From Thioalkalivibrio sulfidiphilus (GTDB lineage Bacteria > Pseudomonadota > Gammaproteobacteria > Ectothiorhodospirales > Ectothiorhodospiraceae), in the NCBI RefSeq assembly GCF_000377945.1, contig NZ_KB898938.1:1-64000 (forward strand): DNA of 64,000 nt, read 5' to 3'. A program made the position numbers and the translations under genes. The notes beneath the pieces were generated by a model. It saw only the letters and a program-made list of their open reading frames with translations. It did no database searches and was not told where the DNA came from. This document shows positions 8,908 through 18,014 of this stretch, one piece after another (the first letter of the stretch is position 1; every line of letters starts with the position of its first letter).

Positions 8908-9162
8908 TCAGTGGCTGCGATGCCAGATCAGTTCGCCGTTGCGGTAGACCTCCTTGACCCTGTGCAGGGGTACGGTGTGCAACCCGCCCTCCGCGTCGAT
9001 GATGTCCAGCAATGCATGGCTCTCGGGGTCCACCTGCACGTCGCGCAGGTTCACCCGGATGATCCGCTCCTCGACCCGGTCGTAGTAGCCGAGCACAAAG
9101 CTGGCATCGCCGAACGCCTTGTCCCAACGGATGCGTGCGAGCAGCTCCTGGATGGGGATCAT
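8908..9162 (-). CDS. DUF504 domain-containing protein
   Basis: 84 residues matching the small DUF504 (UPF0248) family: IPIQELLARIRWDK at the N-terminus, then a central YYDRVEERIIRV and a C-terminal IPLHRVKEVYR-like strand (TVPLHRVKEVYRNGELIW). Related domains in archaea and eukaryotes have been proposed to recognise RNA termini. The ATG overlaps the stop of the upstream dehydrogenase gene (ATGA), so the pair is translationally coupled. The function here is unknown. Confidence 0.8.
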   Translation of the reverse strand: MIPIQELLARIRWDKAFGDASFVLGYYDRVEERIIRVNLRDVQVDPESHALLDIIDAEGGLHTVPLHRVKEVYRNGELIWHRSH

Positions 9163-10010
9163 GGTGTCCAGCGGTGTGCGCCGGGACGCAGGCCGGGAAG
9201 CTGGCGGGCGGCATCCAGCATGATGCGCGCCGTGAAGGCGACCGGGTCCAGACGTGCCTCGAACAGCAGGGTGTCGTGAATGGCGCGGGCCGATGTGGCG
9301 CGCCGCTCCATGACGAGGCCGTGGGCCTCCTCCTCCAGGGTGGCGATGTCATCCACCTGGAAGACCAGGGTCTCCTCGGCCAGAAACAAGGGGTCGGAGA
9401 GGACCGCCTCGCGCACTGCGTCGAAGTCCGCGTGCCTGTCCACCTGCAGGTAGAGATAGCGCTGCGGGCGGCCGGTGTCGTCATGGCGTTCGGTGCACAG
9501 GGCCCCGACCACGCCGGGGATGTCCGCGGCCGCCGCCGTATGGTGCAGCTGTATGCCCGGGCGATGGGTGATGCGCGTCTCCCCTTTCGGGATCATGAGC
9601 GTGAACAGTCGTTCGATCCAGGGCACGGCCCCGGCGCTCCAGCCGGCCCCGACCACAACCGCCACCCGGTGCTGCTGGGCCTGCCGATCGAGCTCGGTCA
9701 GGAACGCATCCCGGGTACTGCCTTCCTGGGTGGCGCATTCCACGAGAGGCATCCGGTGCTGGATCAGCTCCCGGGCCACACCCTCGACCCGGTCATTGGG
9801 CACGCAGACCAGGGCTGCGTCCACCCGTGTGAGTCCGCTGACGTGGTCCACGCAAGGGGTCTCGGCGGGCAGACCCTCCAGCGGGAGTCCTGCCCCGACC
9901 TCGGGTCGCACCACCCCTGCCAGTTCCAGGTCAGAGGCCTCCTGCACGGCCCGGGCACAGGCCTTGCCCAGGGTGCCGTAACCGACGATGGCAAGGCGCA
10001 GGCGCTTCAT
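9159..10010 (-). CDS. diaminopimelate dehydrogenase-like NAD(P)-dependent oxidoreductase
   Basis: 283 residues. The N-terminal Rossmann motif is LAIVGYGTLGKACARAV. Later segments follow the meso-diaminopimelate D-dehydrogenase pattern: GAGWSAGAVPW at about residue 120 (where the family has GWDPG), ADIPGVVGALCTE, and a C-terminal dimer region near DPVAFTARIMLDAARQ. Ddh converts tetrahydrodipicolinate to meso-diaminopimelate in one step for lysine and peptidoglycan synthesis. The GWDPG motif is changed to GWSAG, so substrate specificity may differ. It is coupled to the DUF504 gene by a 4-bp overlap and is divergent from zapE, with 196 bp of intergenic DNA between them. Confidence 0.65.
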   Translation of the reverse strand: MKRLRLAIVGYGTLGKACARAVQEASDLELAGVVRPEVGAGLPLEGLPAETPCVDHVSGLTRVDAALVCVPNDRVEGVARELIQHRMPLVECATQEGSTRDAFLTELDRQAQQHRVAVVVGAGWSAGAVPWIERLFTLMIPKGETRITHRPGIQLHHTAAAADIPGVVGALCTERHDDTGRPQRYLYLQVDRHADFDAVREAVLSDPLFLAEETLVFQVDDIATLEEEAHGLVMERRATSARAIHDTLLFEARLDPVAFTARIMLDAARQLPGLRPGAHRWTP

Positions 10011-10206
10011 CGGTTTTCAGGGCCTGACAGAGAGGCGGTCGTTCCGGATGCATTCATGGTGACAATGATCCTTGTGGCTCTATACACACTTGTAGGTGGG
10101 GCGGAGAGCATGGTCAATCCGATAGGCTGTCAAACTGCGCTGAATCCCGTCAGCGGGTGAGTGTGATATGCTGCGACGCACCATCATTGCCCTCTAGGTC
10201 ATCTAG

Positions 10207-11289
10207 ATGCCCTATCAGCGCTACCTGCAGGATGTCGAGCGCAGGATCGTCCAGCCGGATCCCGCCCAGGATCTGGCTATGCAGGGTTTGCAGCGCGTGC
10301 GGGACCAGCTCATGGCCCCGGCCCCCCGGCCCGGACTGATGGACCGGCTGCTGGGCCGGCGCAGTCCCAGGGTGCCGGTCCGGGGCTTCTACCTCTGGGG
10401 GGGCGTGGGTCGGGGCAAGACCTACCTGGTGGACACCTTCTTCGACGCCCTGCCCTTCGAGAACAAGCTGCGCCTGCATTTCCACCGCTTCATGCAGCGG
10501 GTGCACGGTGAACTGAAGACCCTCAAGCAGACCGCCGACCCCATCGACATCGTGGCCAAACGCCTTGCCCAGGCCCGGGTGCTGTGCCTAGACGAGTTCT
10601 ACGTCTCGGACATCACCGACGCCATGCTGCTGCACCGCCTGCTGGCGGGCATGTTCGCCGAGGGCATGACCCTGGTGACCACCTCCAATACCCCGCCCGA
10701 CGATCTCTACAAGAACGGTCTGCACCGGCACCTGTTCCTGCCCGCCATCGAGCTGATCAAGCAGCACCTGGAGGTGTTCCACCTGGACAGCCCCGTGGAC
10801 TACCGTCTGCGCTCCCTGGAGCAGGCGGAGATCTACCACGCGCCCCTGGACGAGGTCGCCGTCACACGCCTCACCGAGGCCTTCCGTGCCCTGGCCCCGG
10901 AGCCGGGCAGCATCGGCGGCAGCCTGGAGGTGGCGGGCCGGCAGATCCCGGTGCAGCGCCTGGCCGATGGCGTGGTGTGGTTCCGCTTCCCGGATATCTG
11001 CGACGGACCGCGCAGCCAGTTGGACTACGTGGAGATCGCGCGCATGTTCCATACCGTGCTGGTCTCGGACATCCCGGTCATGGACGAGTCCATGGAAAAC
11101 CAGGCCCGGCGTTTCATGGCCCTGGTGGACGAGTTCTACGACCGTAACGTCAAGCTCATCGTCTCCGCCGAGGCCGCACCGGAGTTTCTGTACCGGGGCA
11201 AGTGGCTCGAGTTTGAATTCCAGCGCACCCGCAGCCGGCTGCAGGAGATGCAGTCCCATGACTACCTGGAAAAGCCCCACCTGCCCTGA
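10207..11289 (+). CDS. zapE: cell division protein ZapE (AFG1-like ATPase)
   Basis: 360 residues of the AFG1/ZapE P-loop family. It has PYQRYLQDV at the N-terminus, Walker A in GVGRGKTYLVD (about residue 66), Walker B in VLCLDEFYVSD (about 128) and a C-terminal FLYRGKWLEFEFQRT. In E. coli ZapE associates with the Z-ring during constriction and is needed under low oxygen or heat. The start is directly at the first conserved residues. It is a stand-alone gene, 124 bp before the VKOR gene. Confidence 0.93.
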   Translation: MPYQRYLQDVERRIVQPDPAQDLAMQGLQRVRDQLMAPAPRPGLMDRLLGRRSPRVPVRGFYLWGGVGRGKTYLVDTFFDALPFENKLRLHFHRFMQRVHGELKTLKQTADPIDIVAKRLAQARVLCLDEFYVSDITDAMLLHRLLAGMFAEGMTLVTTSNTPPDDLYKNGLHRHLFLPAIELIKQHLEVFHLDSPVDYRLRSLEQAEIYHAPLDEVAVTRLTEAFRALAPEPGSIGGSLEVAGRQIPVQRLADGVVWFRFPDICDGPRSQLDYVEIARMFHTVLVSDIPVMDESMENQARRFMALVDEFYDRNVKLIVSAEAAPEFLYRGKWLEFEFQRTRSRLQEMQSHDYLEKPHLP

Positions 11290-11413
11290 TCTCCTGGCAC
11301 TAGCCCGGTAAACTGGGACCTAAGTTGAACCAGGCTCCACCGTTGTGCGCGCGTTGTCTGGGACAGACACGGGTGATAGCCTCCGGGCATCACCCCTAGT
11401 CAGCGAACACCCG

Positions 11414-12274
11414 ATGGCGAAGCACAAGCGAAAGACAACGCGCAGATCCGCGACAGCCCCCACTCCCGCTGCCGCAAGCCCGTCAGCCGACTGGATGATC
11501 GTCGCCCTGTCTGGCGTGGGCATGCTCATCACCGCCTTTCTCACCCTCGTGGCCTGGAGCGGCGCGGGAATCGCCTTGTGCGCCGAAGGCTCAGCTTGCG
11601 ACCTGGTGCAGCAGAGCCGCTGGTCCAGGGTGCTGGGCCTGCCGGTGTCCTTGTGGGGCTTCGGCGTGTATGCCCTGCTGGCGCTCATCGCATGGCAGTC
11701 CCCGCCCCGGCTCAAGCGCTGGCGTCGGCTCTGGTTCCTGAGCTTCGTGGGACTGGCCATCAGCGTCTACCTGACCCTGATCGGACTGCTCAAGCTCGAG
11801 GCCGTCTGCCCCTGGTGCCTGGCCTCCCTGGCCACCATGTCCGCCATCTTTCTGTGGCTCAGCGTCAGGCGCCCGGAATCCGCGCCGGGCATGCCCTGGC
11901 TTCAGTGGGGCCTGAGCAGCGCGGTGGTGGCCCTGGTGGTGCTCGGCACCCTGCACGCCTATTACAGTGATCTGTTCACGCCACCGGAAGACCCACGTCT
12001 TGAGCGCCTGGCGGTGCATCTGAACGAGTCCGGGGCGCGCTACTACGGCGCCTACTGGTGCCCCGCCTGTCAGCAGCAGCACCGGCTGTTCCGCGGCGCC
12101 TCGGAGAAGCTGCCGTACGTCGAGTGTTCACCCGACGGACGGCATGGCCGGCCGGCCGCGGAATGTACGCGCGCCGGTGTCAGCAGCTTTCCCACCTGGA
12201 ACATACGCGGGCGGGTCTATGAAGGCGTGATCGCGCCGGAGGATCTGGCCCGTTATTCGGGCTTTGAATGGTAG
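11414..12274 (+). CDS. vitamin K epoxide reductase (VKOR) homologue fused to a thioredoxin-like domain
   Basis: 286 residues from the ATG at 11414; the longer frame to 11345 lacks support. A basic N-terminal tail is followed by four to five membrane helices. The first loop has paired cysteines (LCAEGSACDLV) and the active site is CPWC near residue 131. The C-terminal domain is thioredoxin-like with a WCPACQQQ site (about 214-222). Bacterial VKOR reoxidises the disulfide donor (DsbA or a fused Trx) and passes electrons to quinone. The fused Trx domain probably faces the periplasm and oxidises secreted proteins. Confidence 0.88.
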   Translation: MAKHKRKTTRRSATAPTPAAASPSADWMIVALSGVGMLITAFLTLVAWSGAGIALCAEGSACDLVQQSRWSRVLGLPVSLWGFGVYALLALIAWQSPPRLKRWRRLWFLSFVGLAISVYLTLIGLLKLEAVCPWCLASLATMSAIFLWLSVRRPESAPGMPWLQWGLSSAVVALVVLGTLHAYYSDLFTPPEDPRLERLAVHLNESGARYYGAYWCPACQQQHRLFRGASEKLPYVECSPDGRHGRPAAECTRAGVSSFPTWNIRGRVYEGVIAPEDLARYSGFEW

Positions 12275-12310
12275 GGCGTCCGCTCAGCGTTGCGGCGCGT
12301 ACAGTCGAGG

Positions 12311-12946
12311 TCAACGACGGATCAGGAATTCCTGGACGCCGCCCTGAAGCAGCGTGGAGCGAATGACACGAAAGTCCGGCATCATCCGTTGCAGCTGCCC
12401 AGTTGCGTAGCCGGGCGATTGACGGGTGGCCATGTTACCCGTGGGAAGCGTCCTTAAGGTCTGCCAGGAGTCTATCACCAGGGCACCGGGTCTTTCCGGC
12501 ACGTCCCTGACGCCGTAGGCAAGCAGTGCGTGCATGAGCGCGCCCCGCGGCAGGAGCGTGGCGAGGCGCGACATGAGCGCGGTGAGGACGGGTGTCGTCA
12601 GGTAGTTGAAGGCATCCCAGGCCAGCACCACCTGTGATCCCTCAGCCAGGGATGCCGGGAGCAGCGTCTCCAGGCATTGCTCCAGGTCGGCATCGTCGAG
12701 TTCCTTGTCGAGCCTGACCAGGTCTGGCAGGGCAGAGGCGATGGCCAGCCGCACGGGATGACCGCTGAAAAAATCCACGGTCGCCCCATGCGGTTCGCCA
12801 AGATCGAGTACCCGCAATCGCTGCCCCGCCTGCATCGGCCGCAGGATCTGTTCTAGCAGACTGACCTGGAAGGTATGGCCTGCCGACAGGCCGGAGTTCG
12901 TCTCGATGCCGGAAGTCGATGCGGACTTGCTGATCACAGCAGACAT
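12311..12946 (-). CDS. methyltransferase-like hypothetical protein
   Basis: 211 residues. RLRVLDLGEPHGATVDFF near residue 43 looks like motif I of SAM-dependent methyltransferases, though it lacks the usual GxGxG. VVLAWDAFNYLTTPVL near 108 resembles motif IV, and the segment after it (LPRGALMHALLAYG) the following helix. It is probably an inactive or very divergent methyltransferase fold. It lies 28 bp downstream of the bactofilin gene in the same orientation and is probably co-transcribed. I do not recognise a specific family. Confidence 0.6.
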   Translation of the reverse strand: MSAVISKSASTSGIETNSGLSAGHTFQVSLLEQILRPMQAGQRLRVLDLGEPHGATVDFFSGHPVRLAIASALPDLVRLDKELDDADLEQCLETLLPASLAEGSQVVLAWDAFNYLTTPVLTALMSRLATLLPRGALMHALLAYGVRDVPERPGALVIDSWQTLRTLPTGNMATRQSPGYATGQLQRMMPDFRVIRSTLLQGGVQEFLIRR

Positions 12947-12974
12947 GACACCCCGGTCAGACTGTCAGCGCTGA

Positions 12975-13568
12975 TCAAGCCGCGCTGCCGCCGGCCTTGC
13001 CGGTTGCTGCCTTTTCGGCGGTTTCGGGGGTGTCTGAAGTGGCAGGTGCCGTGGCAGTGCTGCTGCCCTGCGTCATACTCGTGCCTGACTTGCCCTTCTT
13101 GGTTCCCATGGCTTCCTCGACCGCCTGCGCGTCCATCTCGATGGCCCCTTTGAAGCGTGCCCCTTCTTCCAGGCTGACCTTGGGCGAGGTGATGTTGCCG
13201 CGGATGTTCGCGGACTTCTTGATCACGACTCGTTCCGCACCGAACAGATTGCCTTCCACGCTTCCTTCCACGATGACCGTGTGGGCGTAAATATCGGCGT
13301 TGATCTGGCCATGGGGGCCCACCGTCAGGCTGTGGCCCTGGAGCTTCACCGTGCCGTTGACGCGTCCCTGGATGATCAGGTCTTCTTCACCGCGCAAGGT
13401 GCCTTCGACGTGTATGGAGGGGCCGATGACCGCTGCATCGCGATTCCTTGCCGTGCCCGTGGCCGCGGCCGCCTTCTCCCAGGGCCTCTCGGATTCACGT
13501 AAGGCGATCTCGTCCTTTTGTTCCTGGCTGCTGCTGGAAGCGCGTTTCCCGATATCGAACATGGCCAT
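12975..13568 (-). CDS. bactofilin (polymer-forming cytoskeletal protein)
   Basis: 197 residues. The start has AGGAGG eight bases upstream. The central bactofilin beta-helix runs from about residue 45 to 145, with repeating turns such as GPSIHVEGTLRGEEDLIIQG, GTVKLQGHSLTVG and GNLFGAERVVIKKSANIRGN. Flanking tails are disordered; the C-terminal one is rich in Ala, Thr, Ser and Lys. Bactofilins self-assemble at the membrane and scaffold cell-shape or peptidoglycan enzymes. No M23 peptidase gene, a frequent partner, is adjacent; the downstream partner is the methyltransferase-like gene. Confidence 0.92.
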   Translation of the reverse strand: MAMFDIGKRASSSSQEQKDEIALRESERPWEKAAAATGTARNRDAAVIGPSIHVEGTLRGEEDLIIQGRVNGTVKLQGHSLTVGPHGQINADIYAHTVIVEGSVEGNLFGAERVVIKKSANIRGNITSPKVSLEEGARFKGAIEMDAQAVEEAMGTKKGKSGTSMTQGSSTATAPATSDTPETAEKAATGKAGGSAA

Positions 13569-13814
13569 GGTGACATCCTCCTGAAGAAAGAACGGTCTGA
13601 CCGGCTGGCTGACCGATGCTTGATCCTAACCCTGCGGGAATCGCGCAGGATACCGTCAGTCGGCGGAGAGATTTCAAATGGGTGACCGAGTCTACAAAAT
13701 TGCCATTGCTGCCGGGTGGAGCAGGTAAGTCAGACCTCAAGACTAAGGGCTGATCGTGGATCCGCCATCGCCCGAACGAGCGGCGGACAGCTGCCTGCAC
13801 TGCCTGTATAGGGC

Positions 13815-14024
13815 TTGCGCAGTGAGAACCATCCGCTCGAAGCACGTCCCCGGGGTGGAGATCCGCTGTTGGCGGAGTTGTTGCACGAAGACGCCTATGA
13901 TGCGGTCACCGGGGCCGCCAAGCGCCTGGAGAACGTGCTGAGCAATTACTTCGGCAAACTGGATCGAAGACCTTCCGGCAGGATACAGATCCCGGAAGCC
14001 GGGAATGAAGAGAGACCGGGTTGA
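13815..14024 (+). CDS. possible small protein of unknown function
   Basis: A 69-residue frame from a TTG start. The C-terminal half (LLAELLHEDAYDAVTGAAKR, then LENVLSNYFGKLDRRP) has protein-like amphipathic helix character. The N-terminal quarter and the start are doubtful, and I see no clear ribosome binding site. It occupies part of the otherwise gene-free 13569-14066 interval, in which I recognise nothing else. Confidence 0.3.
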   Translation: MRSENHPLEARPRGGDPLLAELLHEDAYDAVTGAAKRLENVLSNYFGKLDRRPSGRIQIPEAGNEERPG

Positions 14025-14066
14025 TCCTGATCTGTGCACGAACTTTGTCTGCGCTTCCGGCAGGCA

Positions 14067-14096
14067 CAAAAAAACCCACACAAGGCGGGTTTTTTG
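14067..14096 (-). terminator. factor-independent terminator after tRNA-Glu
   Basis: On the minus strand an A-run and CCCGC pair with GTGGG followed by seven T residues. It lies 34 bp downstream of tRNA-Glu. The symmetric A/T flanks mean it could also stop plus-strand transcripts. Confidence 0.75.
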
Positions 14097-14130
14097 TTGG
14101 CAAGCGCTTTCACCGCTTGCCGGATACAGA

Positions 14131-14206
14131 TGGCGTCCCCACGGGGATTCGAACCCCGGTCGCCGCCGTGAAAGGGCGGTGTCCTAGGCCTCTAGACGAT
14201 GGGGAC
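14131..14206 (-). tRNA. tRNA-Glu (anticodon TTC)
   Basis: A 76-nt cloverleaf with an encoded CCA. The acceptor stem is GTCCCCA/TGGGGAC, the T arm contains GGTTCGAATCC and the anticodon loop is CTTTCAC, giving TTC. It is the third RNA or coding element downstream of gltX, whose product charges it. Confidence 0.97.
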
Positions 14207-14223
14207 GTAAAACACGTCGATCG

Positions 14224-14415
14224 TCATCTCCTCGGACCCGTCAGCAGGACCGTGACCAGTCCGGTGAAGGTGAGCAGAAATCCGATCGGGATCACCGAGA
14301 GGAAGAACTTGGCCCATTCTTCCGCCTCTCTGAACATGGCGCCGAATCCGACTGCCAGGGCGATCACGGTTAAAATAATCCCGACGATGATCGAGTAGCG
14401 GCCCAGTTGATACAT
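14224..14415 (-). CDS. small two-helix membrane protein between two tRNA genes
   Basis: 63 residues with a GAGGAG site upstream of the ATG at 14415; a longer frame runs back through tRNA-Ala and is not real. Two hydrophobic helices (about residues 8-28, IIVGIILTVIALAVGFGA, and 38-58, FFLSVIPIGFLLTFTGLVTV) are separated by a short charged loop (REAEEWAK). I do not recognise a family. It is sandwiched between tRNA-Ala and tRNA-Glu with gaps of about 40 and 17 bp, so processing of the tRNAs would free its mRNA. Confidence 0.7.
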   Translation of the reverse strand: MYQLGRYSIIVGIILTVIALAVGFGAMFREAEEWAKFFLSVIPIGFLLTFTGLVTVLLTGPRR

Positions 14416-14453
14416 GCTGTGTCGCTCCTCGGTCAGGCGCCGGGATGTAAATC

Positions 14454-14529
<76 letters not shown>

Positions 14530-14570
14530 GTCAAGGAAGTCGCGCAATTTACGCGACTGTTTCTACCTTG

Positions 14571-15983
14571 TCAAGCACCCCCGGAACGGGCCTCGATGTA
14601 GTCGATGGCGCGCTCGATCCGGCCCAGGGTCCGCTCCCTGCCGAGCAGGGCCAGGGTCTGGTCGATGGGGGGCGAGACGCCGCCACCGGTCACCGCCACC
14701 CGCAGGGGCTGGGCCACCTTGCCCAGCTTGAGCTCAAGGCGCTCGGCTACGCCTTCAACGGCTGCATGGATGGCCTCTGGCTGCCAGTCGGCCACGGCGT
14801 CCAGGGCAGCACGCAGGGCCTGCAGGACGGGCTTGGCCTCGGCATCCAGGTTCTTTTTCGCGGCCTTCTCGTCGTAGTCCTCGAAGTCGCGGTAGAAGTA
14901 GACGCTGTTGGCAGCCATCTCCACCAGGGTCTTGGCCCGCTCGCACTGGGCCACCACCACGTCGCGAAGCGGCGGCGGCAGGGAGGGATCGATGCCGTGG
15001 TTGCCCATGTGCCAGGACAGGTGCCGGGCCACGTGGTCCGGGTCGGAGGTCTTGATGTAGTGCTGGTTCAGCCACAGCAATTTGTCCGGGTTGATGGCGG
15101 ACGCGGAGTGGTTGACGTTGGCAATGTCGAACAGCTCGATGAGTTCCTCCAGGCTGAACACCTCCTGGTCGCCGTGGGACCAGCCCAGGCGTACCAGGTA
15201 GTTGAGCAGGGCCTCGGGCAGGAAGCCGTCATCCCGGTACTGCATGACGCTCACCGCACCGTGGCGCTTGGACAGCTTGGCGCCGTCCGGGCCCAGGATC
15301 ATGGGCAGGTGGGCGTATTTCGGCGGTTCCACGCCTAGGGCCTTGAAGATGTTGATCTGCCGGGGCGTGTTGTTGAGGTGGTCGTCGCCGCGGATCACGT
15401 GGGTTATCCGCATGTCCCAGTCATCCACCACCACGGTGAAGTTATAGGTGGGGCTGCCGTCGGAGCGGGCGATGATCAGGTCATCCAGCTCGCTGTTCTG
15501 GAACACCACCCGGCCACGCACCATGTCTTCCACCACGGTCGCGCCCTCGGTGGGATTGCGAAAGCGCACCACCGGCTGCACGCCCTCGCGGGGCTCGGTG
15601 CGGTGGCGGCAGCGTCCGTCGTAGCGGGGCTTTTCCTTGTTGGCCATCTGCTGCTCGCGCATGGCGTCGAGCTCTTCCTTGGTGCAGTAGCAGTGGTAGG
15701 CCTTGTCCGCGTCCAGCAGTTGCTGGATCACTTCCTTGTACCGGTCGAAGCGCTTGGTCTGGTAGAAGGGGCCTTCATCGTATTCGAGACCCAGCCAGTT
15801 CATGCCCTCCAGGATCGCATTCACGGACTCGGCGTTGGAACGAGCGAGATCGGTGTCCTCCACGCGCAGGATGAAATCACCGCCGTGCTTGCGGGCGTAG
15901 AGCCAGGAGAACAGCGCCGTGCGGGCGCCGCCGATGTGCAGGTAGCCGGTGGGACTGGGCGCGAAGCGGGTACGAACTTTCAT
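14571..15983 (-). CDS. gltX: glutamate--tRNA ligase
   Basis: 470 residues, the usual length for class I GluRS. The start is set at the ATG of [13 protein letters not shown]; an upstream frame extension is unlikely. The HIGH-type motif is in [14 protein letters not shown] and the KMSKS-type motif in GAKLSKRHG (about residue 240). The enzyme attaches glutamate to tRNA-Glu in the cytosol. The gene is followed on the same strand by tRNA-Ala, a small membrane protein and tRNA-Glu, ending in a terminator, so synthetase and substrate tRNA may share a transcript. It is divergent from btuF. Confidence 0.96.
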   Translation of the reverse strand: MKVRTRFAPSPTGYLHIGGARTALFSWLYARKHGGDFILRVEDTDLARSNAESVNAILEGMNWLGLEYDEGPFYQTKRFDRYKEVIQQLLDADKAYHCYCTKEELDAMREQQMANKEKPRYDGRCRHRTEPREGVQPVVRFRNPTEGATVVEDMVRGRVVFQNSELDDLIIARSDGSPTYNFTVVVDDWDMRITHVIRGDDHLNNTPRQINIFKALGVEPPKYAHLPMILGPDGAKLSKRHGAVSVMQYRDDGFLPEALLNYLVRLGWSHGDQEVFSLEELIELFDIANVNHSASAINPDKLLWLNQHYIKTSDPDHVARHLSWHMGNHGIDPSLPPPLRDVVVAQCERAKTLVEMAANSVYFYRDFEDYDEKAAKKNLDAEAKPVLQALRAALDAVADWQPEAIHAAVEGVAERLELKLGKVAQPLRVAVTGGGVSPPIDQTLALLGRERTLGRIERAIDYIEARSGGA

Positions 15984-16095
15984 GGAGGATGCTCGATTGA
16001 TGTCTGGATGGGAAAGGCGCATAGGGTACCAAACGGCCCGCCCCCGTTCATCAGCGCGCCGACTTGCGGTGCGCGACTGATATGATGCTTTCCCT

Positions 16096-17049
16096 GTGAA
16101 CCCGACCCAACGCGCCAGCCAGAATACCCGTCAACACCCCGCCCCGCCGCTGCGGCGCCTGGCCCGGGTGCTGGTCTGGCTGTGCCTGGCCGCCCTACCC
16201 GTGCAGGCCCTTGGGGAGATCCGGGTGAGCGACGATACCGGCCGCGAACTGGTGCTGGCACAGCCGGCGCAGCGGGTGGTGAGCCTCTCCCCGCACCTCA
16301 CCGAGATCCTGTTCCACATCGGTGCCGGTGACCGGCTGGTGGGCACGGTGAGCTTCAGCGATTACCCCGAGGCGGCAGCGGAACTGCCCGTGGTGGGTAG
16401 CGCGGGCCAGCTGGACCTGGAACGCATCCTGTCCTTGCGCCCGGACCTGGTGCTGGCCTGGCAGAGCGGCAACCCGGTCCGCCAGGTGGCGCGCCTGGAG
16501 GCGCTGGGCATCCCCGTCTACCGCAATGAACCGCGCCGGCTCGAGGATCTGGCCCGGACCCTGGAGCGCCTGTCCCGGCTCACGGACAGGCAGGAGACGG
16601 GCAGCGACCAGGCCATGGCCCTGCGCGCCGGTGTGGAGGCGCTGCAAACCCGCTATGCCGAACGCCCTCCGGTGCGCCTCTTTTACCAGATCTGGGACCG
16701 GCCGCTCATGACCATCAACGATGCCCACCTGATCGGCGAGGTGATCGAGCTGTGCGGCGGCGTGAATGTGTTCGGCGGCGAGACGGCACTGGCGCCCCGA
16801 GTCAGCCGGGAGGCGGTGCTGGCGACGAACCCGGAGGTGATCGTCGCGGGTGGCTCCGGTGAGGACAACCGCGGCTGGCTGGAGGACTGGCGCCGCTGGC
16901 AAGGCCTGACCGCCGTGCAGCGGGACAACCTGTTCTTCATCCCCCCTTCCCTGATCCAGCGTCACACCCCGCGCATCCTGGAAGGGGCTGAGCTGCTGTG
17001 CGGACATCTGGACGAGGCGCGCGCCCGTCGACCCGAGACCGTCCCTTGA
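16096..17049 (+). CDS. btuF: cobalamin-type ABC transporter substrate-binding protein
   Basis: 317 residues from a GTG start. A signal peptide occupies about residues 22-40 ([15 protein letters not shown]). The mature protein has the class III binding-protein pattern [42 protein letters not shown] split across residues 80-105, and [18 protein letters not shown]. It delivers vitamin B12 or a related corrinoid from the periplasm to BtuCD. btuC starts within its stop codon. A haem or siderophore ligand is possible for this family, but the gene set and lengths fit BtuFCD. I see no cobalamin riboswitch upstream. Confidence 0.82.
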   Translation: MNPTQRASQNTRQHPAPPLRRLARVLVWLCLAALPVQALGEIRVSDDTGRELVLAQPAQRVVSLSPHLTEILFHIGAGDRLVGTVSFSDYPEAAAELPVVGSAGQLDLERILSLRPDLVLAWQSGNPVRQVARLEALGIPVYRNEPRRLEDLARTLERLSRLTDRQETGSDQAMALRAGVEALQTRYAERPPVRLFYQIWDRPLMTINDAHLIGEVIELCGGVNVFGGETALAPRVSREAVLATNPEVIVAGGSGEDNRGWLEDWRRWQGLTAVQRDNLFFIPPSLIQRHTPRILEGAELLCGHLDEARARRPETVP

Positions 17050-18014
17050 ACCGCCTGCCGATCAGCCTCGCCCTGCTCGCGGCCGCCGGTTTGCTTGCCA
17101 TGGGCGTGTCCCTTGCCCTGGGCAGTGTGCCCCTGTCCGCGGCTGAACTCTGGGCCGTGTTCACGGGGGACGGCGCGCCATTGCACCGCACCCTGGTGCT
17201 GGAGTTGCGCCTGCCACGCACCCTGGCGGCCTTCGCCACAGGCGCCCTGCTGGCGGTGGCCGGCGCCCTGATGCAGGTGCTGCTCCGAAACCCCCTGGCC
17301 GATCCCTATGTGCTGGGTATCTCCGGCGGTGCCGCCGTGGGGGCCTTGCTGTCCATGCTGGCCGGGCTCGCCACCGCCCTGGTCTCCGGGGCCGCGTTTG
17401 CCGGCGCCCTGCTCTCCACCCTGCTGGTGTTCGGGTTGGCCCATGGCACGGGCAGCTGGTCTCCGGTGCGCCTGCTGCTCACCGGCGTGGTGGTGGCCGC
17501 CGGCTGGGGGGCGCTGATCAGCTTCATCCTGGCGGTGAGCCCCGGTGCGGAACTGCCCGGCATGCTCTACTGGCTGATGGGCGATCTGTCCCATGCCCGC
17601 AACCCCGTCATGGGCTGGGGGGTCTTGGTTCTGGTGCTGCTCATCGCCTGGCCCCTGGGCAGGCATCTCAACGTGCTGGCCCGAGGCAGCCTGCAGGCGG
17701 CCGCTCTGGGCGTCTCGGTGCGCCCCCTGGAATGGACCGTCTACCTGCTGGCCGCCCTGCTCACCGCCACCGCGGTGACCCTGGCCGGCACCGTGGGCTT
17801 CGTGGGCCTGATCGTCCCCCACATGCTGCGCCTGGTGCTGGGCAACGACCAGCGCATCATCCTGCCCGCCGCGGCCCTGGCCGGCGGCATCCTGCTGACC
17901 CTGGCGGACACCCTGGCGCGCACGGTGATCGCGCCCCAGCAGTTGCCCGTGGGGGTGATCACCGCAATGCTGGGCGTGCCGGTGTTCCTGTACCTGTTGC
18001 ACAGGAGCCGCTGA
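17046..18014 (+). CDS. btuC: cobalamin-type ABC transporter permease (FecCD family)
   Basis: 322 residues if the TTG at 17046 is used; it overlaps the btuF stop as TTGA. A longer in-frame start at 16998 exists, but its extra residues are polar and unlike the family. It has about ten transmembrane helices. Conserved segments include LRLPRTLAAFATGALLAVAG, RNPLADPYVLGISGGAA and GTVGFVGLIVPHMLRL. It forms the inner-membrane channel with BtuD. Confidence 0.88.
   Translation: MNRLPISLALLAAAGLLAMGVSLALGSVPLSAAELWAVFTGDGAPLHRTLVLELRLPRTLAAFATGALLAVAGALMQVLLRNPLADPYVLGISGGAAVGALLSMLAGLATALVSGAAFAGALLSTLLVFGLAHGTGSWSPVRLLLTGVVVAAGWGALISFILAVSPGAELPGMLYWLMGDLSHARNPVMGWGVLVLVLLIAWPLGRHLNVLARGSLQAAALGVSVRPLEWTVYLLAALLTATAVTLAGTVGFVGLIVPHMLRLVLGNDQRIILPAAALAGGILLTLADTLARTVIAPQQLPVGVITAMLGVPVFLYLLHRSR

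Noticed and set aside
13743-14081. 112-residue minus-strand frame before the tRNA genes
   Set aside because: No ribosome binding site, no motif, and it runs close to the terminator; the opposite frame looks more protein-like.
15984-16095. cobalamin riboswitch upstream of btuF
   Set aside because: Only 112 bp separate gltX and btuF and no B12-box is visible.
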